Source of the DNA: a virus
Direction: 5' to 3' (one strand)
Virus record (IMG/VR): IMGVR_UViG_3300030099_001113
Span: 1 to 22,204 of that record
Length of the DNA stretch: 22,204 nt
Shown here: piece by piece, positions 12,150 through 20,500 of the stretch
Layout: the number at the start of each line of letters is the position of its first letter
How positions within the stretch are numbered: the stretch's first letter is position 1
The notes under the pieces: generated by a model
The model's input: only the letters and a program-made list of their open reading frames with translations
Told to the model about the DNA's origin: nothing
Database searches by the model: none
Program-made: the position numbers and the translations under genes

Positions 12150-12709
12150 ATATTCAAGAAGTTTGGAAAAGTGAGAGTGCTCTGTCAGAGGAGTTTTGCG
12201 ACAATCTTGTTCGACTCGGTAAAGAAACAAATCATGAATATGGTTTTGTAAATAAAGATACTTTAAAGACAACTGTTAGAAATAGCAGGGTAGCTTGGAT
12301 AAATAATCCAGAACTTACTGAAGTATTTTACAAGTGCATTATTCTTGCCAATCAAGAAGCTGGCTGGAACTTCGATATAGGCTCAGTAGAAGTTATGCAG
12401 TTCTCTACGTACTATGAGAGGGGTCACTACGGCTGGCACACGGACATAGAGAACTCATTCGACCCCGCAAAAGTTAGAAAGCTTTCGCTGGTTGTATCTT
12501 TAAATGATGACTATGAGGGCGGTGAGTTTCAGTTTAGCTGGGGCAAGCCGTCCAAGAGTTATCAGAAACGTATCATTGACTGCCCTGAATTAAAAAAGAA
12601 GGGAAGCATTGTTGTCTTCCCCTCTTTTCTTTGGCATCGTGTGAAGCCAGTTTTATATAATGAAAAGCATTCTATTGCTCTTTGGGCTTATGGTCCTGCT
12701 TTTCGGTAA
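12146..12709 (+). CDS. 2-oxoglutarate/Fe(II)-dependent oxygenase (prolyl hydroxylase-like)
   Basis: A 187-residue double-stranded beta-helix dioxygenase of the prolyl-4-hydroxylase-like type. Iron ligands are H98-x-D100 (GWHTD) and H164 (LWHRV). LSLVVSLNDDYEGGEFQF (113-130) is the family core strand region. The usual 2-oxoglutarate-binding Arg (RxS) appears as K174-H-S176, and Lys is used there by collagen-type hydroxylases. Phage members are common but their substrates are mostly unknown: protein side chains, nucleobases or small molecules. Position after the reductase hints at nucleotide or host metabolism, but this is weak. Its 3' end overlaps a convergent minus-strand gene by 38 nt, and no terminator hairpin is seen. 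Confidence 0.87.
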   Translation: MNIQEVWKSESALSEEFCDNLVRLGKETNHEYGFVNKDTLKTTVRNSRVAWINNPELTEVFYKCIILANQEAGWNFDIGSVEVMQFSTYYERGHYGWHTDIENSFDPAKVRKLSLVVSLNDDYEGGEFQFSWGKPSKSYQKRIIDCPELKKKGSIVVFPSFLWHRVKPVLYNEKHSIALWAYGPAFR

Positions 12710-12923
12710 CATCATATAGCTGCATTTCTAACTTTACAATTTCTTCATCAAGAGCATCGCGCTGAAATTTAAGTGTTTCTAGCTTTTGCTCTATCGCCGC
12801 TTCTTTATATTTCTTCATAACTCTTTCTGAAACCTTATAAGCCTCTTTATGTTTTTTAACAAAGGCTTCTGAGTAATTAGAGTAGTCATAAGGGGTAATA
12901 GTAGAAAAATAATTGATATACAT
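12672..12923 (-). CDS. coiled-coil hypothetical protein (83 aa)
   Basis: The frame is open to an ATG at 12944, but the ATG at 12923 has AGAGGT 5 nt upstream and is the better start. It gives 83 residues beginning MYINYFSTITPYDYSNY. From residue 23 on it is almost entirely charged helix with heptad-like spacing (AIEQKLETLKFQRDALDEEIVKLEMQL), a likely coiled coil. There is no signal or membrane segment, so it is not an Rz-like spanin by itself. It is the last gene of the minus-strand block, and its 3' end runs 38 nt into the oxygenase gene. Function unknown; a structural or chaperone role in late infection is conceivable. Confidence 0.6.
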   Translation of the reverse strand: MYINYFSTITPYDYSNYSEAFVKKHKEAYKVSERVMKKYKEAAIEQKLETLKFQRDALDEEIVKLEMQLYDVTEKQDHKPKEQ

Positions 12924-12951
12924 ATCAACCTCTTTATTTAGCATTGATTAA

Positions 12952-12977
12952 TGCGAACCTTACTATAAGCATTCGCA
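12952..12977. repeat. imperfect 10-bp hairpin between coiled-coil and holin genes
   Basis: TGCGAA (12952-12957) pairs with TTCGCA (12972-12977), and inside CTTA (12959-12962) pairs with TAAG (12966-12969), leaving a 3-nt loop and a small 1x2 bulge. It lies in the 75-nt gap upstream of the coiled-coil gene. No T-tract follows on either strand. It could be an mRNA processing or stabilising element after the holin gene. Confidence 0.45.
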
Positions 12978-12998
12978 GATGAAATGTAGATACTGATA

Positions 12999-13406
12999 TT
13001 ACTTTTTCAAGTTTTCTCTAGCAACCCCTTTCATTTTCTCAAATGATCTCATTCCGCCAAGTCCAAGTAAAGACATAAGAAGCGTCATGAGTGCTTGTGT
13101 ATCCAGTGCAGGAAGTTCGATAACAGGATACCAGATAGCAAAGCCCCAGCTAGCTATCGGAGCTATGATAAACTGCCACGCTAATGCAAAGGCGCATATC
13201 CACATGATAGCTGGTCTAGCTCCGCTGACAAAGAGAGAGGGATGCTTCGCCTGTTCTATGTTCGCTTGTGCTTGAGCAAGATCAAGAGATACTAACTGTG
13301 TTTTTAGCTCATGATCTAGTTTTTTTCGTAGGTCTTTATCTTCTACAAACTTATCTAAAACTTTACCGGCAACTCCGATTACGGAATCTGCAATACCTAA
13401 AACCAT
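12999..13406 (-). CDS. 3TM holin (GTA_holin_3TM-like)
   Basis: A 135-residue protein matching the holin family first described next to gene transfer agents: an N-terminal amphipathic part (VIGVAGKVLDKFVEDKDLRKKL), the family-specific KHPSLFVSGARPAIMWIC (54-71), then two clear membrane spans (about 66-95 and 100-117). Residues 1-16 are moderately hydrophobic and may form the third span. It would assemble in the inner membrane and open it at lysis time, letting the murein hydrolase out. Its ATG overlaps the stop of the preceding gene by one base (TAATG). The matching endolysin is not adjacent; the only candidate is at 1982-2446. Confidence 0.85.
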   Translation of the reverse strand: MVLGIADSVIGVAGKVLDKFVEDKDLRKKLDHELKTQLVSLDLAQAQANIEQAKHPSLFVSGARPAIMWICAFALAWQFIIAPIASWGFAIWYPVIELPALDTQALMTLLMSLLGLGGMRSFEKMKGVARENLKK

Positions 13407-13768
13407 TAGTCTGCCTTTCTTGTATCTGACACAGGCGGATGTGCGCCATTGTGCATGTGATAGAGCCTATCATAGCTTTTTTCTAAGTTTTTTATAGTTG
13501 TTAGTATTTCAGATAACTGCATGTGATCACGCCTGAGATTTTCTGGACTTGCCAGTTTAGCTAATACACTAATTCTTTGTTCTTGTGTTTCTGTAGAGGT
13601 ATGCAGCCTGTCATAATTACTATCCATCTTTCTTAAACGCTGCTCTACATCCTCTAGTTTATCTACTAATTGTTTAATCTGAATCTTTGCAACAGCGGAT
13701 GCCCCTGCAACACTAAACAGTATTCCGCCCAGAGTTATGACCAAACGTAAATCAATCGCCCCTTCCAT
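13406..13768 (-). CDS. membrane-anchored coiled-coil protein (120 aa)
   Basis: This 120-residue protein has one N-terminal membrane span (LRLVITLGGILFSVAGASAV, 8-27) followed by a long charged helix with heptad spacing (VDKLEDVEQRLRKMDSNYDRL) and a second helical stretch (EILTTIKNLEKSYDRL). I recall similar proteins encoded beside 3TM holins in Rhodobacteraceae phages. It may be a lysis accessory or spanin-like protein, but no outer-membrane partner or lipoprotein is visible. Spacing to both neighbours is tight (1-nt gap upstream, 1-nt overlap downstream), so the three membrane genes form one translation unit. Confidence 0.72.
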   Translation of the reverse strand: MEGAIDLRLVITLGGILFSVAGASAVAKIQIKQLVDKLEDVEQRLRKMDSNYDRLHTSTETQEQRISVLAKLASPENLRRDHMQLSEILTTIKNLEKSYDRLYHMHNGAHPPVSDTRKAD

Positions 13769-13769
13769 T

Positions 13770-14060
13770 TTATTTAATTCTATTCATTAGCGCTTCTTCA
13801 ATTTTAGGAAGAAGGCGTATGCCACAATATCCAATAACAAAGGCCAAACCAATAGCAACTTGATCATTAAACTTAAAATGGCTCATGGCTGCAGGAATTA
13901 GAAACTCTGCTGCAATCCATCCAACGATAATTGCAATTAAAATATCTTTAATAGCTCCTAAATTCCATTTTTTCTGTGTAAGTACGTTTGCTAATCCACC
14001 GCATCCCGAAGCAAAAATACAACACAGTTTTCCACCGAATGTCATAATAGCCCATTCCAT
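13770..14060 (-). CDS. small multi-span membrane protein, second holin-like
   Basis: A 96-residue hydrophobic protein with three likely membrane segments: about 10-27 (Gly/Cys-rich), 37-57 (KDILIAIIVGWIAAEFLIPAA) and 66-85 (VAIGLAFVIGYCGIRLLP). It ends in a short charged tail (KIEEALMNRIK). The size and three-span layout are those of phage holins of the LydA-like kind. Together with the GTA-type 3TM holin, the phage would have two pore proteins, or one could be an antiholin. AAGGAGAT, 8 nt before the ATG on the minus strand, is a strong ribosome binding site. Family assignment is tentative. Confidence 0.68.
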   Translation of the reverse strand: MEWAIMTFGGKLCCIFASGCGGLANVLTQKKWNLGAIKDILIAIIVGWIAAEFLIPAAMSHFKFNDQVAIGLAFVIGYCGIRLLPKIEEALMNRIK

Positions 14061-14093
14061 AGCTAAATCTCCTTGTCATGCTTTTATTATATA

Positions 14094-14387
14094 TTAGTCC
14101 ATTATGTCTAATGTATTTATTAAATCTTGTTTAATTCTATCAAGTTGAATATATACGGCGCTTACAGTCAATGCTCCGAAAAACCAATCGTGCATTGATC
14201 CATCTTCTTCGAACGCAAGAAATACGCCTCCCTTTATTTTATCATTTTCTGCCACTATTTCAAAAATCTTGTTCATAGACTCAACTACAGTAGCGTGAGC
14301 CTGTTCATCAAGACCTTCGTCAGTATTTTTATTAGGAGGAAGAGCTATAAAATTACTAGGAAAATCAACGATATTGTCATCAGACAT
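14094..14387 (-). CDS. hypothetical protein (97 aa)
   Basis: A 97-residue acidic soluble protein starting MSDDNIVDFPSNFIALPP. The middle is helical (EQAHATVVESMNKIFEIVAENDKI) and followed by a strand-like segment (GGVFLAFEEDGSMHDWFFG). No membrane span or catalytic motif is seen. Its start overlaps the end of the large fusion gene by 8 nt, with GGAGA 7 nt upstream, giving coupled translation. I recall similar short proteins in alphaproteobacterial phages without function. Confidence 0.68.
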   Translation of the reverse strand: MSDDNIVDFPSNFIALPPNKNTDEGLDEQAHATVVESMNKIFEIVAENDKIKGGVFLAFEEDGSMHDWFFGALTVSAVYIQLDRIKQDLINTLDIMD

Positions 14388-16695
14388 TCAGTATCTCCGT
14401 GTAATGAGGTTTAATGTATCCGTTAGATACTCGGTCTTTCCATATAGCGTTTACTAGTCCACCACAATGCATGTTCAGCGTCATGTCCACTGATTTATTA
14501 TCAAGCATTTGTTCCATGTCCTGAGCCATCGCTAGCAACTCACCCGTGACCCAGAACTTCTCTTTCTCTTCTCCAATGCCAACCTTAATCCATTTAGGAC
14601 TGCCGCTTTCAAGAAGCTCTTCCTTGTCTTCAGGCTCTCCTTCAATACAGGCATCAAAGCCGAACAGATCAAAGTTACGAAAACCAAGAACATGAAACAA
14701 ACCGATAGCTCTGGTAGCTGCACACGTTCCACCTGCAATCAACATAGTATCTCTGAGAAGCGGCCAATTCTGAATAGCCTGAGAGAACGCATCCCAACCG
14801 TAAACATTGTCAGTCTTACTTAGAATGTAATCAACAGCAGTGACATCCGTCATCGACGCAACAAAGAACTTTGTCTTTTCAGGAATATTCTTGAAGAGAT
14901 CACGCCTCTTTACGCCGTGCGTAGATACCCCGTCAATCGGTCTAGGATCGAGCACAATGCACCCCCAAGGGATGATGCCCTTTTTGACCAGCACCGGAAG
15001 AGAGTGCTTAACACAGACCACCTTAGAACGCTTTTCAGCCACTATCTGTTTTAGCTTATCTATATTCTTTTTAAGAGAGGGACCACCAGAAACAATACAC
15101 ATATGCTCGTTGTTTGGAGCACCTGCTTGCTTGACCCATCTTTTTATTTTATTTTTATTAGCTGTAATACTCTCCTGAATATATTCATCAGGCATTGAAT
15201 CGTGAGGCGTTACCTTGATGGGAGTACGGTTCTGTACAGGAGAAAGCGTCATCTCAGGAAGATCAGGCAGCTTGTCAGTATGAAGAACAGCTACAAGATT
15301 AGTGATACCGCCGCCCAGAACTCTATCGTTTGATGTCAGAATTTTCTTTCGTGCGGCGTCATCTATGAGATTGTCATATACGTGGTTTGTGCCACACATT
15401 TCTAAATCAACTTCTTTACCCTCTTCATCGGCAGTAAAGTAGTCATCAATGATCACAAACGGAACATGCTTCAGCATTTCATAGTCTGAAGAACACGTCT
15501 GTATGCTGTGACCTCCATCGATGTAAGCAAAGTCAGGGTGAATATTATGAGTATTGCTAAAGTCTGTGTCGTGTATCAGCTTTAGAGTTTCTTTTGAATC
15601 TCCTGCATACAGACAAAAAGTAAAAGTCTTACCATCTTCTTTTGCCTTTTTAGCAAACTCAGTTAGCTTTTCTTCAACCTGTTCTTTAGTGTGATGTGCT
15701 TTCGTATTAAGTTCTGCTTTATCCGTTTCTTCTGTGGCATAATCAAACAGATCAAAACCAGTGTAGTGAACAACATCCGATTTAGCGAACGCTGCAGATG
15801 CCATTTGTATAGCTCTATCACCATTCCACGTTCCTACTTCAAGAAGATTTTTTCTTTCATAAAAGGCAACAAGAGAATTAATATAAGCATATCGCTGCGG
15901 ACCCACTGGCATCGCAGGTATCTGATTTGCTTGGTCTTGTTTATTATACTTTAGATTACCCTTCTTGTGCTCCAAAAACTTACCAAGCTCGCTGGTAGCA
16001 AAAGCATTTAGATCAGTGCAATCAGGCGACATGTTGTAAACATTCAAGCCATGCTCTTCATGAATGTTCAACAAGCGCGTAAAGACAAAGCCATCGTGCC
16101 ACTCTCTGTATCCAAACACTTCATGGCTCGTGTACATTCCACGAAAGTCAGATAGAAACTCAAGAGTACGAGTAGAGTTTAGATTGAAGGACAGAAAAGA
16201 AGTTTCACTGTAGTCGATAGCAGTGCGGCCTAGATGTACGACTTCTGCTTCTTCGTTAGGTGCAGCAAAGTTTACGATGTCCGACCAACTCATGTAATCT
16301 TTTGATACAGTATCTGCATCTAGCCATACGAGATAACCACCCTCATTTTCAAGGCCCATCTTTTCATTAGCAAATGCTGAGTTTGTAATAGCAAAAACCT
16401 TGTGACAAAACTTTATCACGTCCATACGGTAGTTGTAGCCGCCGTTAGGTTCTTTACCGTTATACTCAGCATTATCGTTCTTAAAAGTTGTGAGGTCTTC
16501 ATCACTGTCTAAGGAAAAGTAAGAAACGTTTGGTGCATCAGGAGCGTCTTCAGGCAGTTCTCCGTTATGATAGTAAAGCCGAAGCTCTATAGTGCTTTCC
16601 CATTTGTCTATAAAGCTTTCAACAAAATTCTTAGCGTAAACTTCCCAATCTTTTACGTGAAAGCTAGAAACAATAGTAACTTTTTTCGATGTCAT
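14380..16695 (-). CDS. three-domain fusion: glycosyltransferase / SAM methyltransferase / DUF115 (Maf-like)
   Basis: A 771-residue protein with three enzyme-like parts. Residues 1-255 resemble a nucleotide-sugar glycosyltransferase with metal-binding D126-A-D128 (YLVWLDADTV). Residues 260-475 look like a class I SAM-dependent methyltransferase (Methyltransf_24-like): motif I LLEVGTWNGD (284-293), FAYIDGGHS (389-397) and VIIDDYF (413-419). Residues 500-771 match DUF115/MptE-like, the domain of Maf flagellin-glycosylation proteins: CIVSGGPSL (533-541), GGTCAATRAIG (655-665) and LFGFDAC (677-683). It follows the GT8-like gene with a 1-nt gap, so both act together, perhaps on virion or host surface glycans. 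Substrate and the activity of each part are inference. Confidence 0.8.
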   Translation of the reverse strand: MTSKKVTIVSSFHVKDWEVYAKNFVESFIDKWESTIELRLYYHNGELPEDAPDAPNVSYFSLDSDEDLTTFKNDNAEYNGKEPNGGYNYRMDVIKFCHKVFAITNSAFANEKMGLENEGGYLVWLDADTVSKDYMSWSDIVNFAAPNEEAEVVHLGRTAIDYSETSFLSFNLNSTRTLEFLSDFRGMYTSHEVFGYREWHDGFVFTRLLNIHEEHGLNVYNMSPDCTDLNAFATSELGKFLEHKKGNLKYNKQDQANQIPAMPVGPQRYAYINSLVAFYERKNLLEVGTWNGDRAIQMASAAFAKSDVVHYTGFDLFDYATEETDKAELNTKAHHTKEQVEEKLTEFAKKAKEDGKTFTFCLYAGDSKETLKLIHDTDFSNTHNIHPDFAYIDGGHSIQTCSSDYEMLKHVPFVIIDDYFTADEEGKEVDLEMCGTNHVYDNLIDDAARKKILTSNDRVLGGGITNLVAVLHTDKLPDLPEMTLSPVQNRTPIKVTPHDSMPDEYIQESITANKNKIKRWVKQAGAPNNEHMCIVSGGPSLKKNIDKLKQIVAEKRSKVVCVKHSLPVLVKKGIIPWGCIVLDPRPIDGVSTHGVKRRDLFKNIPEKTKFFVASMTDVTAVDYILSKTDNVYGWDAFSQAIQNWPLLRDTMLIAGGTCAATRAIGLFHVLGFRNFDLFGFDACIEGEPEDKEELLESGSPKWIKVGIGEEKEKFWVTGELLAMAQDMEQMLDNKSVDMTLNMHCGGLVNAIWKDRVSNGYIKPHYTEILNV

Positions 16696-16696
16696 C

Positions 16697-17494
16697 TTAT
16701 AAGCTGCCCTTAGAAGAGATAATGCTTGTCTTTAAGTACAAAGCATCTTTGTAGTTTTTAAACCATTCGTCGGCAAATGGAACTTCTTTGTATTCAGGAA
16801 ACCAAGGACCGCCCTCAGAAAAGTGAACAGCTTTGATGTTGACGCCTTCTTGTTCTGCTTTCTCGGTATTAACAGAGATGCCCGGAATAAAGTTCCATCC
16901 TTCGTTTATCTCACCAATCTCCTCATCTTTCAACCAACTGAAAGAGTGTAGACTAGCACCCGTAGCTTGATTAGTTTTAATAGGATCAAGGATAGGTTTA
17001 TTGGACGGATGTCCTACGTTCCACAAGACAAAAGAAGACCAGAGCTTTCTTGGATAAGCACTCTGAACCATGCCATCCATCTTCTTTTTATTTTTTTTAG
17101 GAGTGAAATCAAACTTGACACACATTGCTGCGTACTTATCGTCAACCTGTTCGAACAGGCTATTGAGCGGTGCTCTGAACATGAAGTCACAGTCGCAGAA
17201 AAGAATCCAACCATCTTCTGCGCAATGATATTTAGCCATGTAGGGAGCTAGAAAACGAGAGTGAGAAAACTCTGTAGAAAAAGGCTTACCATCTTCTTCG
17301 TCCCAGTACTGACCATCCTCATCGATGAGCCACCTACGAGAAAACCAGTTGTAACGACGAAGCATTCTATGATCTAGTTTATAAACTCCGACATCTACAC
17401 CGTTATACTTTTTTAAAGTAAACTCACAGACATCGTAGGCTTCTTGTTCACGAGAGTCATAGCCCACATACACACTATACTTTGGCAGTGACAT
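16697..17494 (-). CDS. GT8-like glycosyltransferase
   Basis: A 265-residue putative glycosyltransferase of GT-A fold, closest to family GT8 by pattern. It begins YSVYVGYDSREQEAYDVCEF, has EFSHSRFLAPYMAKY (75-89) and then DGWILFCDCDFMF (94-106) with metal-binding D101-C-D103. Late motifs NEGWNFIPG and AVHFSEGGPWF resemble the sugar-acceptor side of GT8 enzymes. It would move a sugar from a nucleotide donor; the acceptor is unknown. No membrane segment is seen, so it is cytoplasmic. The gene follows a near-consensus minus-strand promoter (17528-17556), while its own ribosome binding site is weak (AGGG about 12 nt upstream). It is paired with the downstream fusion enzyme. Confidence 0.82.
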   Translation of the reverse strand: MSLPKYSVYVGYDSREQEAYDVCEFTLKKYNGVDVGVYKLDHRMLRRYNWFSRRWLIDEDGQYWDEEDGKPFSTEFSHSRFLAPYMAKYHCAEDGWILFCDCDFMFRAPLNSLFEQVDDKYAAMCVKFDFTPKKNKKKMDGMVQSAYPRKLWSSFVLWNVGHPSNKPILDPIKTNQATGASLHSFSWLKDEEIGEINEGWNFIPGISVNTEKAEQEGVNIKAVHFSEGGPWFPEYKEVPFADEWFKNYKDALYLKTSIISSKGSL

Positions 17495-17527
17495 AATAAA
17501 ACTAACCCTATAGAAGGAAATACTCCT

Positions 17528-17556
17528 TTTATATAGTCAATTTATATCAGTGTCAA
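17528..17556 (-). promoter_or_regulatory. sigma70-type promoter before the glycosyltransferase genes
   Basis: On the minus strand, TTGACA (17556-17551, perfect) is followed by a 17-nt spacer and TATAAA (17533-17528). It sits in the 66-nt gap between the stop of the giant gene and the glycosyltransferase start. This would let the glycosyltransferase, holin and related genes be transcribed independently of the virion protein upstream. A short stem (AAGGA/TCCTT, 17514-17528) lies at the start of the transcript. Confidence 0.6.
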
Positions 17557-17560
17557 TATC

Positions 17561-20500
17561 TTATTCGCTGTATGCTGCTTCTCCAAGAATACGAGTAAGC
17601 AGTTCAGGACGCACTGCTTTTGGAACACGGGGTCCGGTACTGTAGCCAAATGGTTCCATTGCTCGCATCACTCGGTTCATCGGCGTTTTCGGATTAATTC
17701 GATACTGACGAGAAGGCTCCATAATATTATCAAAGTCATGCTGCATAGTGTGCAGAAAGTCTGTGTAATATTTAGCTAGGAAGTTAGCGGCGGAGTCACC
17801 GTCGCCTCTTTGAGCGGCTGCTAGATAAGCACCTAGATTTTTAGACATTCTATTTGTGTAAACATCTTTGCCTACCTTAGAACGATAAGACAGATAGTTC
17901 TCAAGACCTCTTCTTTCTCTAGCACGGGATACAGTAGTAGGCGTAAATCCAAATGTTTTCATAAGACGTTCTGTTCTAGACAGAGAATCTGCAGGTAATA
18001 GCTGCTGTCCTCTTGCCGTAAACGTACCCACTGATGGTTCTTTTACTAGAGCATCGTAAGCATTACGTGCAGCGATAGGCATTACGCCAACAGCAGCGCC
18101 AAGAAGATCACCATTGTTGTAAGCTTCCTTTGTTCCCTTTACCATGTCTACTGCACGAGAAATAGCAGGACCAGCAAAGTCAACAGGATCGCCACCCATT
18201 AACAATCGTATTGGAGCAACATCACCGTAACCAGTACGACGCGATACGTCTGCACCCAGCATTCTAGGAATACCGCGAAGAAGCGCATCAGTTGCCGTAT
18301 ATCCCATTGTTTCGCCAAGAGTTACCCGAAGCTCTTCTTCAAAGTCTTCTCCGACCTGATCACCAAACTGCTCTGTAAAGAACTTGATAAGCTCTTTTAG
18401 ATTTTCCATAAACGGAAGACCCATAGCACCGCCAAACGCCATCATAGAAAGCGTCATGGCTGCTAACTGCTTCATAGCTATCTTACGTGCAGCAGGGCGA
18501 AGAGGCTCTGGAATAGCATCCATACGTCCATTCAGAGACTTGAAGAGCGCGTCACCGTACATTCCAACCATCTGATACAGGAAGCTTTGAAACTGAGTTA
18601 CAACACTCATAACTGGACCCTGCATAATAGCAGGACGGTTCTCTTGGCCCATGAAGAACTGTGTCTTTTCGACACCCATTGTTCCCATCAGTTTAGCAAA
18701 GTCTTCAGTGTCTAACCCAGAGACATCCTGATCACCAAAGCGAGTGCCGCTTACGAATGCTTCAAAGTTCTTACGGTTCTTGGGGTCTTTAGCAGCACGA
18801 TAGAAAGCGAGAGCCGCTGCAATACGGTTAGTGTTTTCGACAACACCAAAAGCATAGCCAGAAGCGTTAAGCACAGGAGCAACACCACGCCTGACATCTA
18901 GCTCTTGAAGACGAGCCGCGCCCAAGTCAATGTTCTGAATCGGCTGAATAACACCAGTTCTAAATAGCTCTGCCAGATACCTGTATTCTTCTTCTGTAAC
19001 AGAGTCAGGTTTTTTATCCATGTCTACTTCGACGCTGACCGTACCATCAGGAGCCGTCGTAGTTTTAAAGAACGAGAAGCCGTACTCACCTACTGAAGGT
19101 TTGTCTTTTGATCCAAGCATCTTGCCGTACAAAGCAGATGAATCTTTTAGAGCTTTCGCAACATACACACCGCCGCTACCCAATCCGGTAATAGCACCTA
19201 GAACAGGATAGGTAGCTTGGAAAGTCTGCGTCAAGTTGACTAGAGCAGATGAAACATTAAAGCCAAGGAACATATGGAAAGCAAAGGCACGAGCCATAGG
19301 AGCTTCGTTTCTTGGATTATTTACATAATCATATATTTCTTTAGCTCTATCATGATACTTAGGTTGAGTACCTCTAGCAGCTTCTAGATCAGTCAAGCTT
19401 CCAAAAAGTTCAGGCTCTGTAAACAAAGAAGAGGCAGTGTTTGCTGTAGTATCGATAGACCTAACAAAAGAATCAAGAAGATAGGCACCATCGTTATTTC
19501 TTGAATTGATGTAACCCGGAATATTCTGCCGTGGCTGTATCAATCTATTAATACGCTTTTTAAAAAGACCATTAGCAATTTCATCTATAAGCGTACTAGC
19601 ATCGTCTGAAGTAGTTCCTGCTTTTCTCAAAGCTATTTCTTCAAGAATGTTTAAGGACTCAAGCAGTGCAGCCTGTTCTTCTGGTTTAAGTCCTCTAAAT
19701 GTTTTCTTATTTTTATCGTATTCAATTTTAAATGGATCACTTACAGTCATGCCCGGATACTGAGCCTGTAGTTCTAAACGAATTTCGTTCAGCCTTTCCT
19801 TTTTTCTTGAGCCAAAGCGATCTAAGAAAGTAGAAGAAACAGTTTCAAAGTATACAACATCACCGTCTTTATTTCTTACTATGATACCAGTATCGCCATA
19901 ACGATAGTTAGGAAAATAACCGTCTTTTCTGCTTGCTAATAGCTCTTGAACAAGTTGAATAGCATCATTTAATTTTTCAAATTTTTCAGGTTTAGCTAAA
20001 TACTCTTCTTTTAGCCCCGGAAATGCTGCTTTCTTTTCTTCTATCGTTGCGTTTTTAAAACTATCTTTTATTCTAATATAAGAACTTCCGTCGTCTTCTT
20101 TAACTCTTTCTAAGAATGGATTATTATCTACATCTAAAAACTTGCGAAGATCAGCAATTACATTGTTGTAATCAGCGGGTTGTCCAGCATCATCTACAGT
20201 TCGAATGATGTCAGCAAGACCAGACTCTTTCAGTTCTCTGCCGTTTATGAAAGAGTGAAGAATGGAGGTAAACAAATTATTACTAAGAAAATTACTAGTA
20301 GAACGTACACCAGCTACAGCATTAGCAACTTCAGGCTGACCTGACAGGGTAAACGTAACTCCTTCTTCTCTTTTCTGTATTGAAACTGTTGATGGATCAA
20401 CGCCAAGCATAGACAAAAATCTATCTTCTGTTCCGTATTCAGCTTCTATTCCATCATATCTTGTTTGTGGTATAGAAACTTCAACAGTTCCATTTTCAAT

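Noticed and set aside
12924-12944. Upstream start of the coiled-coil gene
   Set aside because: No ribosome binding site at a usable distance; the ATG at 12923 has AGAGGT at 5 nt.
17514-17528. AAGGA/TCCTT hairpin as terminator of the giant gene
   Set aside because: Only 5 bp, no T-tract on the minus strand, and it lies downstream of the promoter -10; too weak to call a terminator.
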